Source: a virus
DNA length: 47,320 nt
Virus record (IMG/VR): IMGVR_UViG_3300043496_000174
Span: 1-47,320 of that record
Strand: one strand, 5' to 3'
Below, in pieces: positions 23,574 through 31,467 of this stretch. Positions within the stretch are counted from its first letter, which is position 1; the number at the start of each line of letters is the position of its first letter. The notes under the pieces were generated by a model. It was not told where the DNA came from. It worked only from the letters and a program-made list of their open reading frames with translations, and did not search any database. The translations under genes were made by a program, and so were the position numbers.

Positions 23574-26093
23574 TTACGGCGCCGTCCACGCGACAGTTGG
23601 AATAAACTTGGCCGGAGCGTTCAGGTACGCGGGCGCCACCGAGCCATAGACGCGACCGCCGAGGGTGAATACGTCGGTACAGGTGCCGCCATAGAAGGCG
23701 ACGAGGTATGGAGTGCCGCCTGGATAGTTCCAACCACGTGCGCCATCGCAGACAATCGAGATGCGTCCATAGTTGAACCCGGTCAGGGTGATGCCGATGG
23801 CACTATGCCCTGCGCAGGATCCGGTCAGCCGGCCGATGTGGATGTCGTAGCAGCTGCCGCCGAACGTGGCGGTGCCATCGACGTCGCTATCCTTATCGAA
23901 GGAGATGAAGCCGGCGTTAAAATTGTCACCCCCAAGCTCACCGATATAGACGTTAAACGAGTCGTTGATGATCAGCCCGGTCTGGCCCGACACGGCGTCG
24001 CCCTCGATAAAGCAGTAAGCCCTGTCGATGGTCAGGCCACGTGCGTGGGTGATGCGGAGAAACTCTTCGTTGCCCTGATTAGCCGGGTCACCGATGTCGA
24101 TGCCGATGACTGCATCGACGTGGCCGCGATAGCATTTCTCGGTGACGCCGGCGGATGTCAGCAGCGACGGGTTGACCTTGAAGGCACAACCGCCGGTGCG
24201 AATGGCGGTGACGGTGCCGACCGACCAGTCCTTGGTGACAAAATTGATATTGCTTGAGCCGCCACAACGGAAGGCGTGTTCGCCGGCGTCCTCGATCCAG
24301 CAGTCGCCCATCGACCAGTTGGCACAGCCGGTGATCAGGACGCCGTTGTTGCCCGGCAGCTTGCCTCCGTTCGGCGAGCGGACGCGTGCCCTCATGCCAT
24401 CGACGCGGAAGGATGCGTATGTGCCGGCGAAGGCGCGCCGGTAAGACTCGCACTCGAAGAAGCCGATCCAGATGCCGTCGATCTGAGCCGTCGTGCTGGT
24501 GCTGAAAAACGATAGCGCATTGTCCTGCCGGTAGGTACGGACGTAGCCGATGCGAACATCGCTACCGGTAATGAGAACGCTCTCGTTAAAGTACCACTGG
24601 CTGTCCGACACCACCTCCAACCGCTCGCCGACGACGCGGTCCTTGATGATCACCGCGTTAGTCACCGGCTGCACGGCCTGGGTCCCGCCCGGCGACGACA
24701 AATAGAGGCTATCGAAGCGCGTATCGGCGTTGAGCGTGATCATCGCGCCGCTCGTCAGTGCCCCGGCATAGCGCAGCTTGGCGCCTTCGGCTTTGATCAC
24801 CAGGCCGGCCGGCAGGTTGAGCTGCGTAAATTTGTAGGTCTTGCCGGGACTGAGCCACAGCACCTTCTTGTCGGCGATCGCCACGTTGGCCGCCGACAGG
24901 ATGGCGGCCGTGTCGTCAGCGCTACCGTTGCCGGCGCCGCCATACTGTTCCGGCATGACGGCGCCCATCTGGTCCCTGACGAACGCCGAGGTGGCGATCG
25001 AGGTGTCGTTGTCGCCAATCGGCGGCGTCACGGCGCGGGCGTCGCCGGTGAACACCGGGGCGTTGAGGGCGGCGCGCGACGTGTCGGTCGGATGCCTGTG
25101 GTCGCCGCGCGCATAAAGCGCCGACGTCCCGGCGGCGGCGGTGCCGTCCACCAGGGGCACGGCGTTGCTCGGCGAGGCGCCGGGTATGTCGGCGATGGCG
25201 GCCTGTACAAAGGCGGTGGTGGCGACACTGGTGTCGTTGTCGCCGGCCGTCGGCGTCGGCGCGGTGACGCCGCCGCTGGCGGACAGATTTATCGGCCCGG
25301 TGCCGAGTTGGGCGATATCCAGCGAGCCATTGGCGCCGGGATTGCGGATGATGCGGGCGCTGCGATCGACGGCGTCCTGCGCGTGCAAGTCGATATAGGC
25401 GGCCCGGTTACCCGCCAGGCCCTGGCCCAGTTCGAAACTGGCGACCGACGTCAGCAGGTCCTGCTTGTTGGCATAGGCGCCGGCGACAAACGCCGTGGTG
25501 GCGAGCTGCCTGGTGTTGGTGCCGTTGGCTGCCGTCGGCGCCGTCGGTACGTTGGTAAAGTCGGGGGATGAGATATTGGCCTTGAGCGCGATGCTGGCGT
25601 CCTGGTCGTCGTTCCATTCCTCGATGGCTGTCATCCGCGTCTCGGCGGCCGTCATATCGGAATCTTTGGCATAGTAGGCGCCATGCTGGCCGTCGAGCAG
25701 ATCGGCGTCGAGCAGGCTGCCGGCGCCGTCGACATTCTTGACCTTGGCGAGCACGTCGAGGTCTTCGTAATCGGTGACGTTGACCTTTGTCGCCAGGGCG
25801 GTGACCAGGTCGGGCGAAGTGAGAAACGTATCCCACTGCGCCGGGTTGAAGGGTGCGGCGGCGACCGCCACCTTGGCCTGGTATACCTTACTGGCCTGGA
25901 CGACGAAGTCGCCGACGACGTAGTCGGTGGCGGGGGAGAAAAACCGGATGGCGACGAGGTCCTGGGCGGCGCCGGACGGGTTGACGACGCCGACCTGCAG
26001 ATCGGCAAAATTGACGTAAAGTTCGCCCGTCTGGCGGCCAGTCGGCCGCTGTTTCTTGACGGATGATCGTATGGTTTGAACTCGGCTCGTCAT
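23574..26093 (-). CDS. Tail spike with pectate-lyase-like beta-helix
   Basis: This encodes 839 aa. The N-terminal 100 residues contain a small binding-like module (YVVGDFVVQASKVYQAKVAV, residues 59-78). Next come fibre repeats: LATTAFV and its variants at about residues 197, 290 and 367, and a HRHPTDTSRA collar at 332-341. From residue 380 (PEQYGGAGNGSADDTAAIL) begins a pectate-lyase-3-like right-handed beta-helix, the usual start of depolymerase spikes. The remaining 430 residues are strand-rich with many Gly/Asn turns. It probably binds and cuts a host surface polysaccharide. Active-site residues cannot be named from sequence alone. Confidence 0.8.
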   Translation of the reverse strand: MTSRVQTIRSSVKKQRPTGRQTGELYVNFADLQVGVVNPSGAAQDLVAIRFFSPATDYVVGDFVVQASKVYQAKVAVAAAPFNPAQWDTFLTSPDLVTALATKVNVTDYEDLDVLAKVKNVDGAGSLLDADLLDGQHGAYYAKDSDMTAAETRMTAIEEWNDDQDASIALKANISSPDFTNVPTAPTAANGTNTRQLATTAFVAGAYANKQDLLTSVASFELGQGLAGNRAAYIDLHAQDAVDRSARIIRNPGANGSLDIAQLGTGPINLSASGGVTAPTPTAGDNDTSVATTAFVQAAIADIPGASPSNAVPLVDGTAAAGTSALYARGDHRHPTDTSRAALNAPVFTGDARAVTPPIGDNDTSIATSAFVRDQMGAVMPEQYGGAGNGSADDTAAILSAANVAIADKKVLWLSPGKTYKFTQLNLPAGLVIKAEGAKLRYAGALTSGAMITLNADTRFDSLYLSSPGGTQAVQPVTNAVIIKDRVVGERLEVVSDSQWYFNESVLITGSDVRIGYVRTYRQDNALSFFSTSTTAQIDGIWIGFFECESYRRAFAGTYASFRVDGMRARVRSPNGGKLPGNNGVLITGCANWSMGDCWIEDAGEHAFRCGGSSNINFVTKDWSVGTVTAIRTGGCAFKVNPSLLTSAGVTEKCYRGHVDAVIGIDIGDPANQGNEEFLRITHARGLTIDRAYCFIEGDAVSGQTGLIINDSFNVYIGELGGDNFNAGFISFDKDSDVDGTATFGGSCYDIHIGRLTGSCAGHSAIGITLTGFNYGRISIVCDGARGWNYPGGTPYLVAFYGGTCTDVFTLGGRVYGSVAPAYLNAPAKFIPTVAWTAP

Positions 26094-26127
26094 CGGCTCA
26101 TTTGGCCTTTCTCGACCGCATATGCGG

Positions 26128-28617
26128 TCAGTGAGCGGTTACTGATTCCAGCGCCGCGAGGCGGGCTTTCAGGTCGTCGATATCGTCAAGTGCCTTGGCA
26201 AGCGCGGCCCACAGATACGGCGTGCGCTTCGACAGGTCCATGCCCCACGGCTGGTATCCAGGCTCACCCGGCAGCGGCTCGGTCTTGATGCCGCGGATCT
26301 CGGGATTGTCAGGGTCGTCGGCCTCCGGCACCCAGGGCGGTGGCGGCGTGGCGAGGTCAGGGCTGAGTGCATGGGATGTCTGCGCGCCCCAGCCGACAGC
26401 ATGTTCGCCCGACGCGTTCCAATCGAACTCGCGCGCCGGGTCGGCACGGATCAGGTCGATCGCCCGCTGCCCATCGAGCGGGCCGGTGAAGGTCTTGAGG
26501 TTCTCGTCGGAGGTGGTGTTGTAGGCGACTGTGGTGGCGTTGGTCGCCTTGATGCTGCCGATCTCGGTCGAGGTCACCGTCGCATTGTTGCAGAACGACA
26601 CAAACTGCGTCGCGGCAGTACCGGGATTCTTGAAGTAGGCGACGTTGTTCTCGTTGAAGACAACACCAGCCGTGGCGTTCGACGGCACCGCCGAGGCGCA
26701 GCGGGCAATCAGGTTACCGCCGGCACGCATGTAGGCACCGGCCGCGACCTGTGAAATGTTGCCAGCAGTGGCGGCGAGGCCGCTGGCGGCAGTGACTATG
26801 CCGCCGACCGTCATGTCGCCATTGGCGTCGATCACCGTCTGGTTGGTTGCCGAGTTGTAGGCGACCGGGCGCAGGACGACGCTGCCGCTGCCACCTGCGG
26901 CGGTGCCGAGATAGACAGCAGTCGTGCTGCCGACGTAGTTGCCACCTGTTGGAGACGTGAACCCGTTGGTCGCGGTCAGCCAGCTTGTGCATGTCGAACT
27001 GGGGAAGGTGATCGCGCCGGAAAAGGTGACGTCGCCGCTGGCCCAGAAGCGGGTCTGGTTGGTCGAGTTGCCGTTGGGCCGCATGTAGATATTGCCGACG
27101 CCAGTGGTCTGCAGGGTCATGGTGGCTGTCGTAGAGAAGAAATCCTGCGATGAAGCAACCGAACCGCCGAAGGTGGCGATACCATCTCGGGTCACCTTCA
27201 TCGCCATCTTGGCGTAGGGTGCGGCACCGTTGCCATACGACACGATGCCGAAGCAGTCGGTGGCGTCATTGTCGCGCAGGCCGATGGTGATATTGCCGCT
27301 CGCATTGCCTTCAATGAAGGCGCCCCCGGCGGTGGATGTGCCGAGCAGCGTGTCGATCGGGTCGCCCAACCACTGACCGAGCACCAAGGCATTGGGACCG
27401 CCAAGCGTCATCGTGCCGCTAAAAGCGGGATCGGCCTTCGTCGGCGACAGCGCATCTTGAGCATCGACATAGGTCTTGTTGGCCGCATGGGTGCCTGATG
27501 TCGGCGCACCGGGAACGATCAACACGCCGGTCGATGGCGTGTAGGTCATCTGGCTGCCGGCACCCGTCTCGTCCCGGAAAGAATGCAGCGAGGCATCGTA
27601 GTAATTGCGATTGGCAAACGAAGCGTGGGCTTCGCCGAACATCTGGATCTTGCCACCGAGGCCAACTGCGGAACCACCATGTAGTCGTACCGAGCCGTTC
27701 GTGCCTGAAGCAATGACAGTTGGCGGTAGCGTCACCGTGCCGGTGAAGATCGGGCTGGCCTTTGGTGCCAGCAGGCCGAGTGCAGTGTCGAGGCCGGTGA
27801 CATCGGCGGTGACGTGGCTGTGAACCGTCGGTGCCTTCCCGGCCAGCGCAGTGTCCAGCCCGGTCACCTGCGCCGTTGTGTGGGTATGGCTGACGGGGGC
27901 GCGGCTGGTGTCGGTCGGGTGGACGTGGTCGCCCCTCGAATAGAGCGCCGAAGATCCAGCCGCGGCGGTGCCGTCCATGCCCGGCGCCGTGTTCGACGGC
28001 GACACGCCGCCGACGACGCTGACGGCGTTGGCGACAAACGCCGTGGTCGCCAGCTTGGTGCTGCTGTCGCCGGCCGTCGGCGTCGTCGCCGTCGTCGGCG
28101 TGCCGGTGAAGGCCGGGCTGGCGATCGGCGCTTTCGCCGCCAGGTCGGCGACCAGGCTGGTGACATCACTTTGCGGGTGGCTATGGGCGGCCGGCGCGAA
28201 TGTCGCCGGGATCCCGGTGAGCGACGAATAGCTATGCGTGTGGCTGGCCGCCGCCTTGCCGTCCAAGGCCGTCTGCAGCCCGGTGACGTCGGCGATCACG
28301 TGGCCGTGTGTGGCGGCGGCGAAGCCGGTCGAATTGATGCCGTCGAGAAAATCCGCGTCGAGGCCGCTGCCGGCGCCGTCCACCGTCTTGATGGCGTTGA
28401 GCAAATCCAGCGGCGTCTGGTTGGCGGCGAGCGCCCACGTCTCATTCTTGCGGCCGTATAGCTTGCCGTCGATCGGCGCCTCCGGCACGCCGCCCGGCGT
28501 CAGCCACGCCGACACATACTCGTCGCCCGGCGTGGTGACCGTGACCGCCCTGCCCGGTACCGTCGGGTCGTCGGTCGGGACGTGCAACGCATTGCGAAAC
28601 GCCTGTGTGCCGGTCAT
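26128..28617 (-). CDS. Tail fibre with C-terminal S74 autoproteolytic chaperone
   Basis: This encodes 829 aa. The N-terminal third consists of fibre repeats with histidine-bearing collars (AASHTHSYSSLTG, VSHTHTTAQVTG, VHSHVTADVTG) and LATTAFV repeats. The middle is strand-rich. The C-terminus is an intramolecular chaperone of the endosialidase type (peptidase S74), with the Ser-Asp motif in TSDENLK at residues 702-708 and a terminal coiled coil (ALAKALDDIDDLKARLAALE). These domains trimerise the fibre and then cut themselves off. It overlaps the upstream stalk gene. Confidence 0.85.
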   Translation of the reverse strand: MTGTQAFRNALHVPTDDPTVPGRAVTVTTPGDEYVSAWLTPGGVPEAPIDGKLYGRKNETWALAANQTPLDLLNAIKTVDGAGSGLDADFLDGINSTGFAAATHGHVIADVTGLQTALDGKAAASHTHSYSSLTGIPATFAPAAHSHPQSDVTSLVADLAAKAPIASPAFTGTPTTATTPTAGDSSTKLATTAFVANAVSVVGGVSPSNTAPGMDGTAAAGSSALYSRGDHVHPTDTSRAPVSHTHTTAQVTGLDTALAGKAPTVHSHVTADVTGLDTALGLLAPKASPIFTGTVTLPPTVIASGTNGSVRLHGGSAVGLGGKIQMFGEAHASFANRNYYDASLHSFRDETGAGSQMTYTPSTGVLIVPGAPTSGTHAANKTYVDAQDALSPTKADPAFSGTMTLGGPNALVLGQWLGDPIDTLLGTSTAGGAFIEGNASGNITIGLRDNDATDCFGIVSYGNGAAPYAKMAMKVTRDGIATFGGSVASSQDFFSTTATMTLQTTGVGNIYMRPNGNSTNQTRFWASGDVTFSGAITFPSSTCTSWLTATNGFTSPTGGNYVGSTTAVYLGTAAGGSGSVVLRPVAYNSATNQTVIDANGDMTVGGIVTAASGLAATAGNISQVAAGAYMRAGGNLIARCASAVPSNATAGVVFNENNVAYFKNPGTAATQFVSFCNNATVTSTEIGSIKATNATTVAYNTTSDENLKTFTGPLDGQRAIDLIRADPAREFDWNASGEHAVGWGAQTSHALSPDLATPPPPWVPEADDPDNPEIRGIKTEPLPGEPGYQPWGMDLSKRTPYLWAALAKALDDIDDLKARLAALESVTAH

Positions 28618-29954
28618 GCGCCACTGCCTTCAAACCAGGTGAGGAAAATAACCGAATCGGCCGGGTAGGCCGCCGCAAAAGTAATGCTGGCGCCGCTGGC
28701 GGTAAAATCCGCGCCTGGCTCCTGCATGACGCCGTCGACCGAGACGACCAGCTCCTCGCTCTTGGCGACGTACACCGTCTTGCCGGCGGCCTTGGTTTCC
28801 AGCGCGAACGTCACCTTGACGCCGTCCGGGACAAGCCGCTTGAGGCTCCACGAACTGACCTTGCCGCCGACCATTGCCTCGGCGCTCGCCAAGATATCGA
28901 CCTGCAGGATGCCGCCGCCGGTCAGCGGCCGCTTAAACGTCACGACCGACGTCGCCTCGTCGACCGTGAAGTCGCCGATGCCGCCGCTGCCGACCCTGAC
29001 CAGGCGGACGCCGTTGAGGTGCACATCCAGCCCCTCCGGCGTGACCGGGTCGATCGTCCATATCTCGGTGTTCAAATCCGGACTTGTGAGCGCCTGGCTG
29101 AGCTGGCCGGCAGTCGTATTGTACAGCAATGTCGACATGGCGCTGCGCTGCGGCGCCCACAAGCTTTCCCAGCCGCTGCCCGTCCACACGTACATCTGGC
29201 CGTTGTCGGTATCATAATAAATCGCGCCCTCCTGGATTTCGCCGCCCTCCAGATTGGTCAGCGGCGGGTCCGGCCAGGCGCCGAGATACATATCCGTCAG
29301 CCGGCCAAAAGCATTATCGGCGCGGTTGGCCCACCACCTGGCCGACCAATGCTCGCCACTGATGCCCATCCACGCCAGCGTATTCGGCGGGATGGTATCC
29401 GGCATGTATTCGGCCCAGTCCTGGCTGACTTCCGCCCACAACAGCGCGTTGTTGTTGGCCTCGTCGGCGCGGTTGGCGGCGTTCAACTCGTCGAAGGAGA
29501 GTTTCTCGGCCTTGGCCAGCGTCTCGCGGGCGATCGTCAGCAGGCGGTCGGTCTCGGCCAGCGCCGCGACCTGGGCCGGCTGCAGCCGGTCGGCCAGGAT
29601 GCCGGCCTGCGCCTGCAATTGCTCGGCGCGGATCAGCGCGGCGTCGGCCTGGTCGCGGGCGGTGGCCGCCAGTTTGGCGGCGCGGTCGACCGTGTCAATC
29701 TGCGCGCGCATGCGCTGCAGCACCGTAAACTCGACCGATTCTGCGAGGTGCGGCACCATCGTCTTATTGTCGATGGCGCCGGGCGCGATCTTGCCCTCGT
29801 CGGTGATGGCGCTGCGGACGCGGTCGTCCCACCTATCGATGCGATCGATGATTTCGTCGAACTGCGCGTCGATCATGTCGCCGGGGTGCGGCTCGCGCGG
29901 GTGGCTGCGGCTCCAATCGGCAAAGGAGAACACGCGGCGGATAATCTTGAGCAA
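28614..29954 (-). CDS. Tail fibre stalk or anchor protein
   Basis: This encodes about 446 aa if it starts at the TTG at 29954 (MLKIIRRVFSFADWSR), which has GGAGAGG just upstream; an ATG at 29981 is open but lacks a ribosome-binding site. The opening FADWSRSHPREPHPGDMIDA is typical of podoviral fibre anchors that attach to the tail. Residues of about 80-180 are a long Ala/Gln-rich coiled coil (AATARDQADAALIRAEQLQA). The C-terminal half is strand-rich, with YYDTDNGQMYVWTGSGWE, a common virion-surface motif, and small Ig-like repeats. It is the first gene of the virion operon. Confidence 0.75.
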   Translation of the reverse strand: MLKIIRRVFSFADWSRSHPREPHPGDMIDAQFDEIIDRIDRWDDRVRSAITDEGKIAPGAIDNKTMVPHLAESVEFTVLQRMRAQIDTVDRAAKLAATARDQADAALIRAEQLQAQAGILADRLQPAQVAALAETDRLLTIARETLAKAEKLSFDELNAANRADEANNNALLWAEVSQDWAEYMPDTIPPNTLAWMGISGEHWSARWWANRADNAFGRLTDMYLGAWPDPPLTNLEGGEIQEGAIYYDTDNGQMYVWTGSGWESLWAPQRSAMSTLLYNTTAGQLSQALTSPDLNTEIWTIDPVTPEGLDVHLNGVRLVRVGSGGIGDFTVDEATSVVTFKRPLTGGGILQVDILASAEAMVGGKVSSWSLKRLVPDGVKVTFALETKAAGKTVYVAKSEELVVSVDGVMQEPGADFTASGASITFAAAYPADSVIFLTWFEGSGA

Positions 29955-30085
29955 TTGCCCTCTCCGATCGCAGTGATGCATCCGTCTGGCGTGGCGGCAG
30001 GCAGATCACTAGCACAGGCGGGGCTGGAACGTCACGTCATCCTGGTGGTTCTTACCTTGCGGCAGCACGCCGCGGAGGAAACGAC

Positions 30086-30277
30086 ATGGCATATCCAGGA
30101 CAAGGCGGCTCTTCGGGCGGCTCGGGTGGATCCGGCGGCTCGCAGGGCGGTTCGGGCGGCCAACAGGGCGGCCAGGGCGGCTCGGGCGGCAACAAGCCGG
30201 GTACCGGCGGGCAGTCTGGCGGCCAATCGGGCGGTCAGAGCAATCCGAAGCCCGGCCAGGGTTCCGGTCGCGACTGA
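30086..30277 (+). CDS. Gly/Gln/Ser-rich small protein, isolated and rightward
   Basis: This encodes 63 aa made almost only of Gly, Ser and Gln (GGSGGSGGSQGGSGGQQGG) with a basic, Pro-containing end. It has a strong GGAGGAA ribosome-binding site and a perfect hairpin downstream at 30321-30347. It is the only rightward gene between two leftward operons. Both signals argue that it is expressed, although low-complexity frames can arise by chance in such GC-rich DNA. It might be a flexible, disordered virion or host-surface factor; the function is unknown. Confidence 0.5.
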   Translation: MAYPGQGGSSGGSGGSGGSQGGSGGQQGGQGGSGGNKPGTGGQSGGQSGGQSNPKPGQGSGRD

Positions 30278-30320
30278 ATCTCGATCTAACGCCCTCCGTT
30301 ATCGCGATTCAGCGTCGAGG

Positions 30321-30347
30321 GGGCGCCGATTTCCAAAATCGGCGCCC
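30321..30347 (+). terminator. Perfect 12-bp hairpin behind the Gly-rich gene
   Basis: GGGCGCCGATTT and AAATCGGCGCCC pair completely around the loop CCA. Only TTG follows on the plus strand, so it is a weak intrinsic terminator or a bidirectional structural stop between the two transcription units. Confidence 0.55.
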
Positions 30348-30427
30348 TTGTCCGGAGACATTCGGCTAAATTGACCTGCTCTTTCGCAATAGCGCGAGAA
30401 TAGCGCGCGATGGCGCTGTTTCAACCG

Positions 30428-30469
30428 AAAAACCCCCGACAAGCGTAAGCGTTGACTTACGTTAGGGGG
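30428..30469 (-). terminator. Leftward intrinsic terminator of the replication operon
   Basis: Read leftward, CCCCC and GGGGG enclose an inner stem CGTAAG/CTTACG and are followed at once by TTTTTC. This is a good rho-independent terminator placed downstream of the leftward replication genes and before the virion operon. Confidence 0.7.
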
Positions 30470-30660
30470 AGCTAACGTTTAAAAAAGTGGAAATTTTGTA
30501 ACTGACGGTGGAACCGCCGGCGCCCTGCCCACGCGGGGGCGGGCCGGGGGGCGGATCGCGCCCATCGAAGGCGCCGCGCGGCCGAGCATACCCTTAGGCA
30601 GAGTAAGCTCTCTCACCCTAACCCTTTGAAATCGTTGATGTTTCTTCGTGCTCACCTACG

Positions 30661-30682
30661 CTGGTGCATCACTGGTGCATCA
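30661..30682. repeat. Tandem 11-bp repeat
   Basis: CTGGTGCATCA occurs twice in perfect tandem. Its position in a gene-free region near the origin candidate suggests a protein-binding site, but no known consensus matches. Confidence 0.6.
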
Positions 30683-30782
30683 CAAGGATGGAGGTCGATC
30701 GAGGCCGATTCGAGGCCGATCGGCGCCCCCTGCGCGAGGCGCGCGCCGCTAAAACATGCGTGTTGTCGGCATGGTCTGTCAC

Positions 30783-31226
30783 CTAATGACGGATCCGCTG
30801 CCGTGTCCATTCCCTCTTCCACGTCTCAGGATCCATCTCGCGGTTATACCAAGCCTCGAACAACACGCCTCTCGCCTTCGGGCCGAGCACGTCGAGATCC
30901 TCCCGATGCGGTAGCCCACCAGGCCACGGTCCCGCGCCGAGCTTGCCAAGCGCAGCTGGCCTGGGTCGCCTCAGGCGAACGATCGGCTTGCCATACCTCT
31001 CCGCTTCAGCGCGCTCCGCTGCATGCCTGCCGCCGTGCATATGGCACAAGTGGGCGCCGCGCATGGCAGGGTTCTGGCACCGCTTGCCTGTCGTCCTGGC
31101 GATCGCCGTACACTTCGGAAGGGTCGCAAGGATGACGCGCCTTGCCGCCTTGAAAGCCTCAGACTGGACTGGGTTCTTCAGGCTGCCCCTCTGCAGGGGA
31201 AGGCGCCACTTCGGTCGATAGCCCAC
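30783..31226 (-). CDS. Cys/His-motif protein of the HGG type
   Basis: This encodes 147 aa from the GTG at 31226, which has GGAGG eight bases before it; a TTG at 31241 is open but lies on the ribosome-binding site itself. The central motif CTAIARTTGKRC, then NPAMRG and CHMHGG, gives Cys, Cys, Cys, His, as in small zinc-binding HGG proteins common in alphaproteobacterial phages and prophages (often written HGGxSTG; here HGGRHAAE). The rest is basic. It is the last gene of the replication operon. Its DNA-related role is inferred from motif and location. Confidence 0.7.
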   Translation of the reverse strand: MGYRPKWRLPLQRGSLKNPVQSEAFKAARRVILATLPKCTAIARTTGKRCQNPAMRGAHLCHMHGGRHAAERAEAERYGKPIVRLRRPRPAALGKLGAGPWPGGLPHREDLDVLGPKARGVLFEAWYNREMDPETWKREWTRQRIRH

Positions 31227-31300
31227 AGGTTCACCCTCCAATGCCGTGCGATACCACCCTTCAGGCCGTGCCAGCTACCCTCTGGGCCGAGGCCTGTTTC

Positions 31301-31467
31301 GTGACGGTAGTGACGGTAGTGACGGTACTTTACGTCTTTAGCGCTTCTAGAGAAATATTACCTGTAATATTAAAAGTTGTGAAGTACCGTCACTACCGTC
31401 ACTTCCCAGCATTACCAAGGCTTTGAAGCCTCCGGCAGTACCGTCATCTACCGTCACGTACCGTCAC
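31301..31467. repeat. Iteron cluster with AT-rich core, candidate replication origin
   Basis: Eight copies of the 9-mer GTGACGGTA occur: three perfect tandem copies at 31301-31327 on the plus strand, two inverted perfect copies at 31385-31402, and three more inverted at 31439-31447 (one mismatch), 31449-31457 and 31459-31467. Between the arms is an AT-rich core (31328-31384) with its own palindrome AATATTA-CCTG-TAATATT (31354-31371). The arms make a perfect 21-bp inverted repeat (31310-31330 with 31382-31402). The last copy overlaps the stop of the helicase gene. Iterons, an AT-rich core and an adjacent initiator helicase are the usual parts of an origin. Confidence 0.75.

Larger units (their letters stand above)
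30348..30782. other. 435-bp non-coding region between replication and virion blocks
   Basis: I see no convincing gene here. The stretch holds an AT-rich part (30470-30505), a leftward terminator at 30428-30469, a very GC-rich hairpin region near 30518-30560, an 11-bp tandem repeat (CTGGTGCATCA twice at 30661-30682), and three spaced copies of GAGGYCGAT at 30691-30720. It is the longest gene-free stretch of the genome. Confidence 0.6.

Noticed and set aside
28605-30374. Plus-strand open frame of 589 codons over the fibre stalk gene
   Set aside because: Shadow of the leftward fibre gene; low-complexity Arg/Ala-rich translation, and it would cover the Gly-rich gene and its terminator.
31301-31467. 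Iteron region as a CRISPR array
   Set aside because: Repeats are only 9 bp, in both orientations and without regular spacers, and no cas genes are present. An origin or protein-binding cluster fits better.
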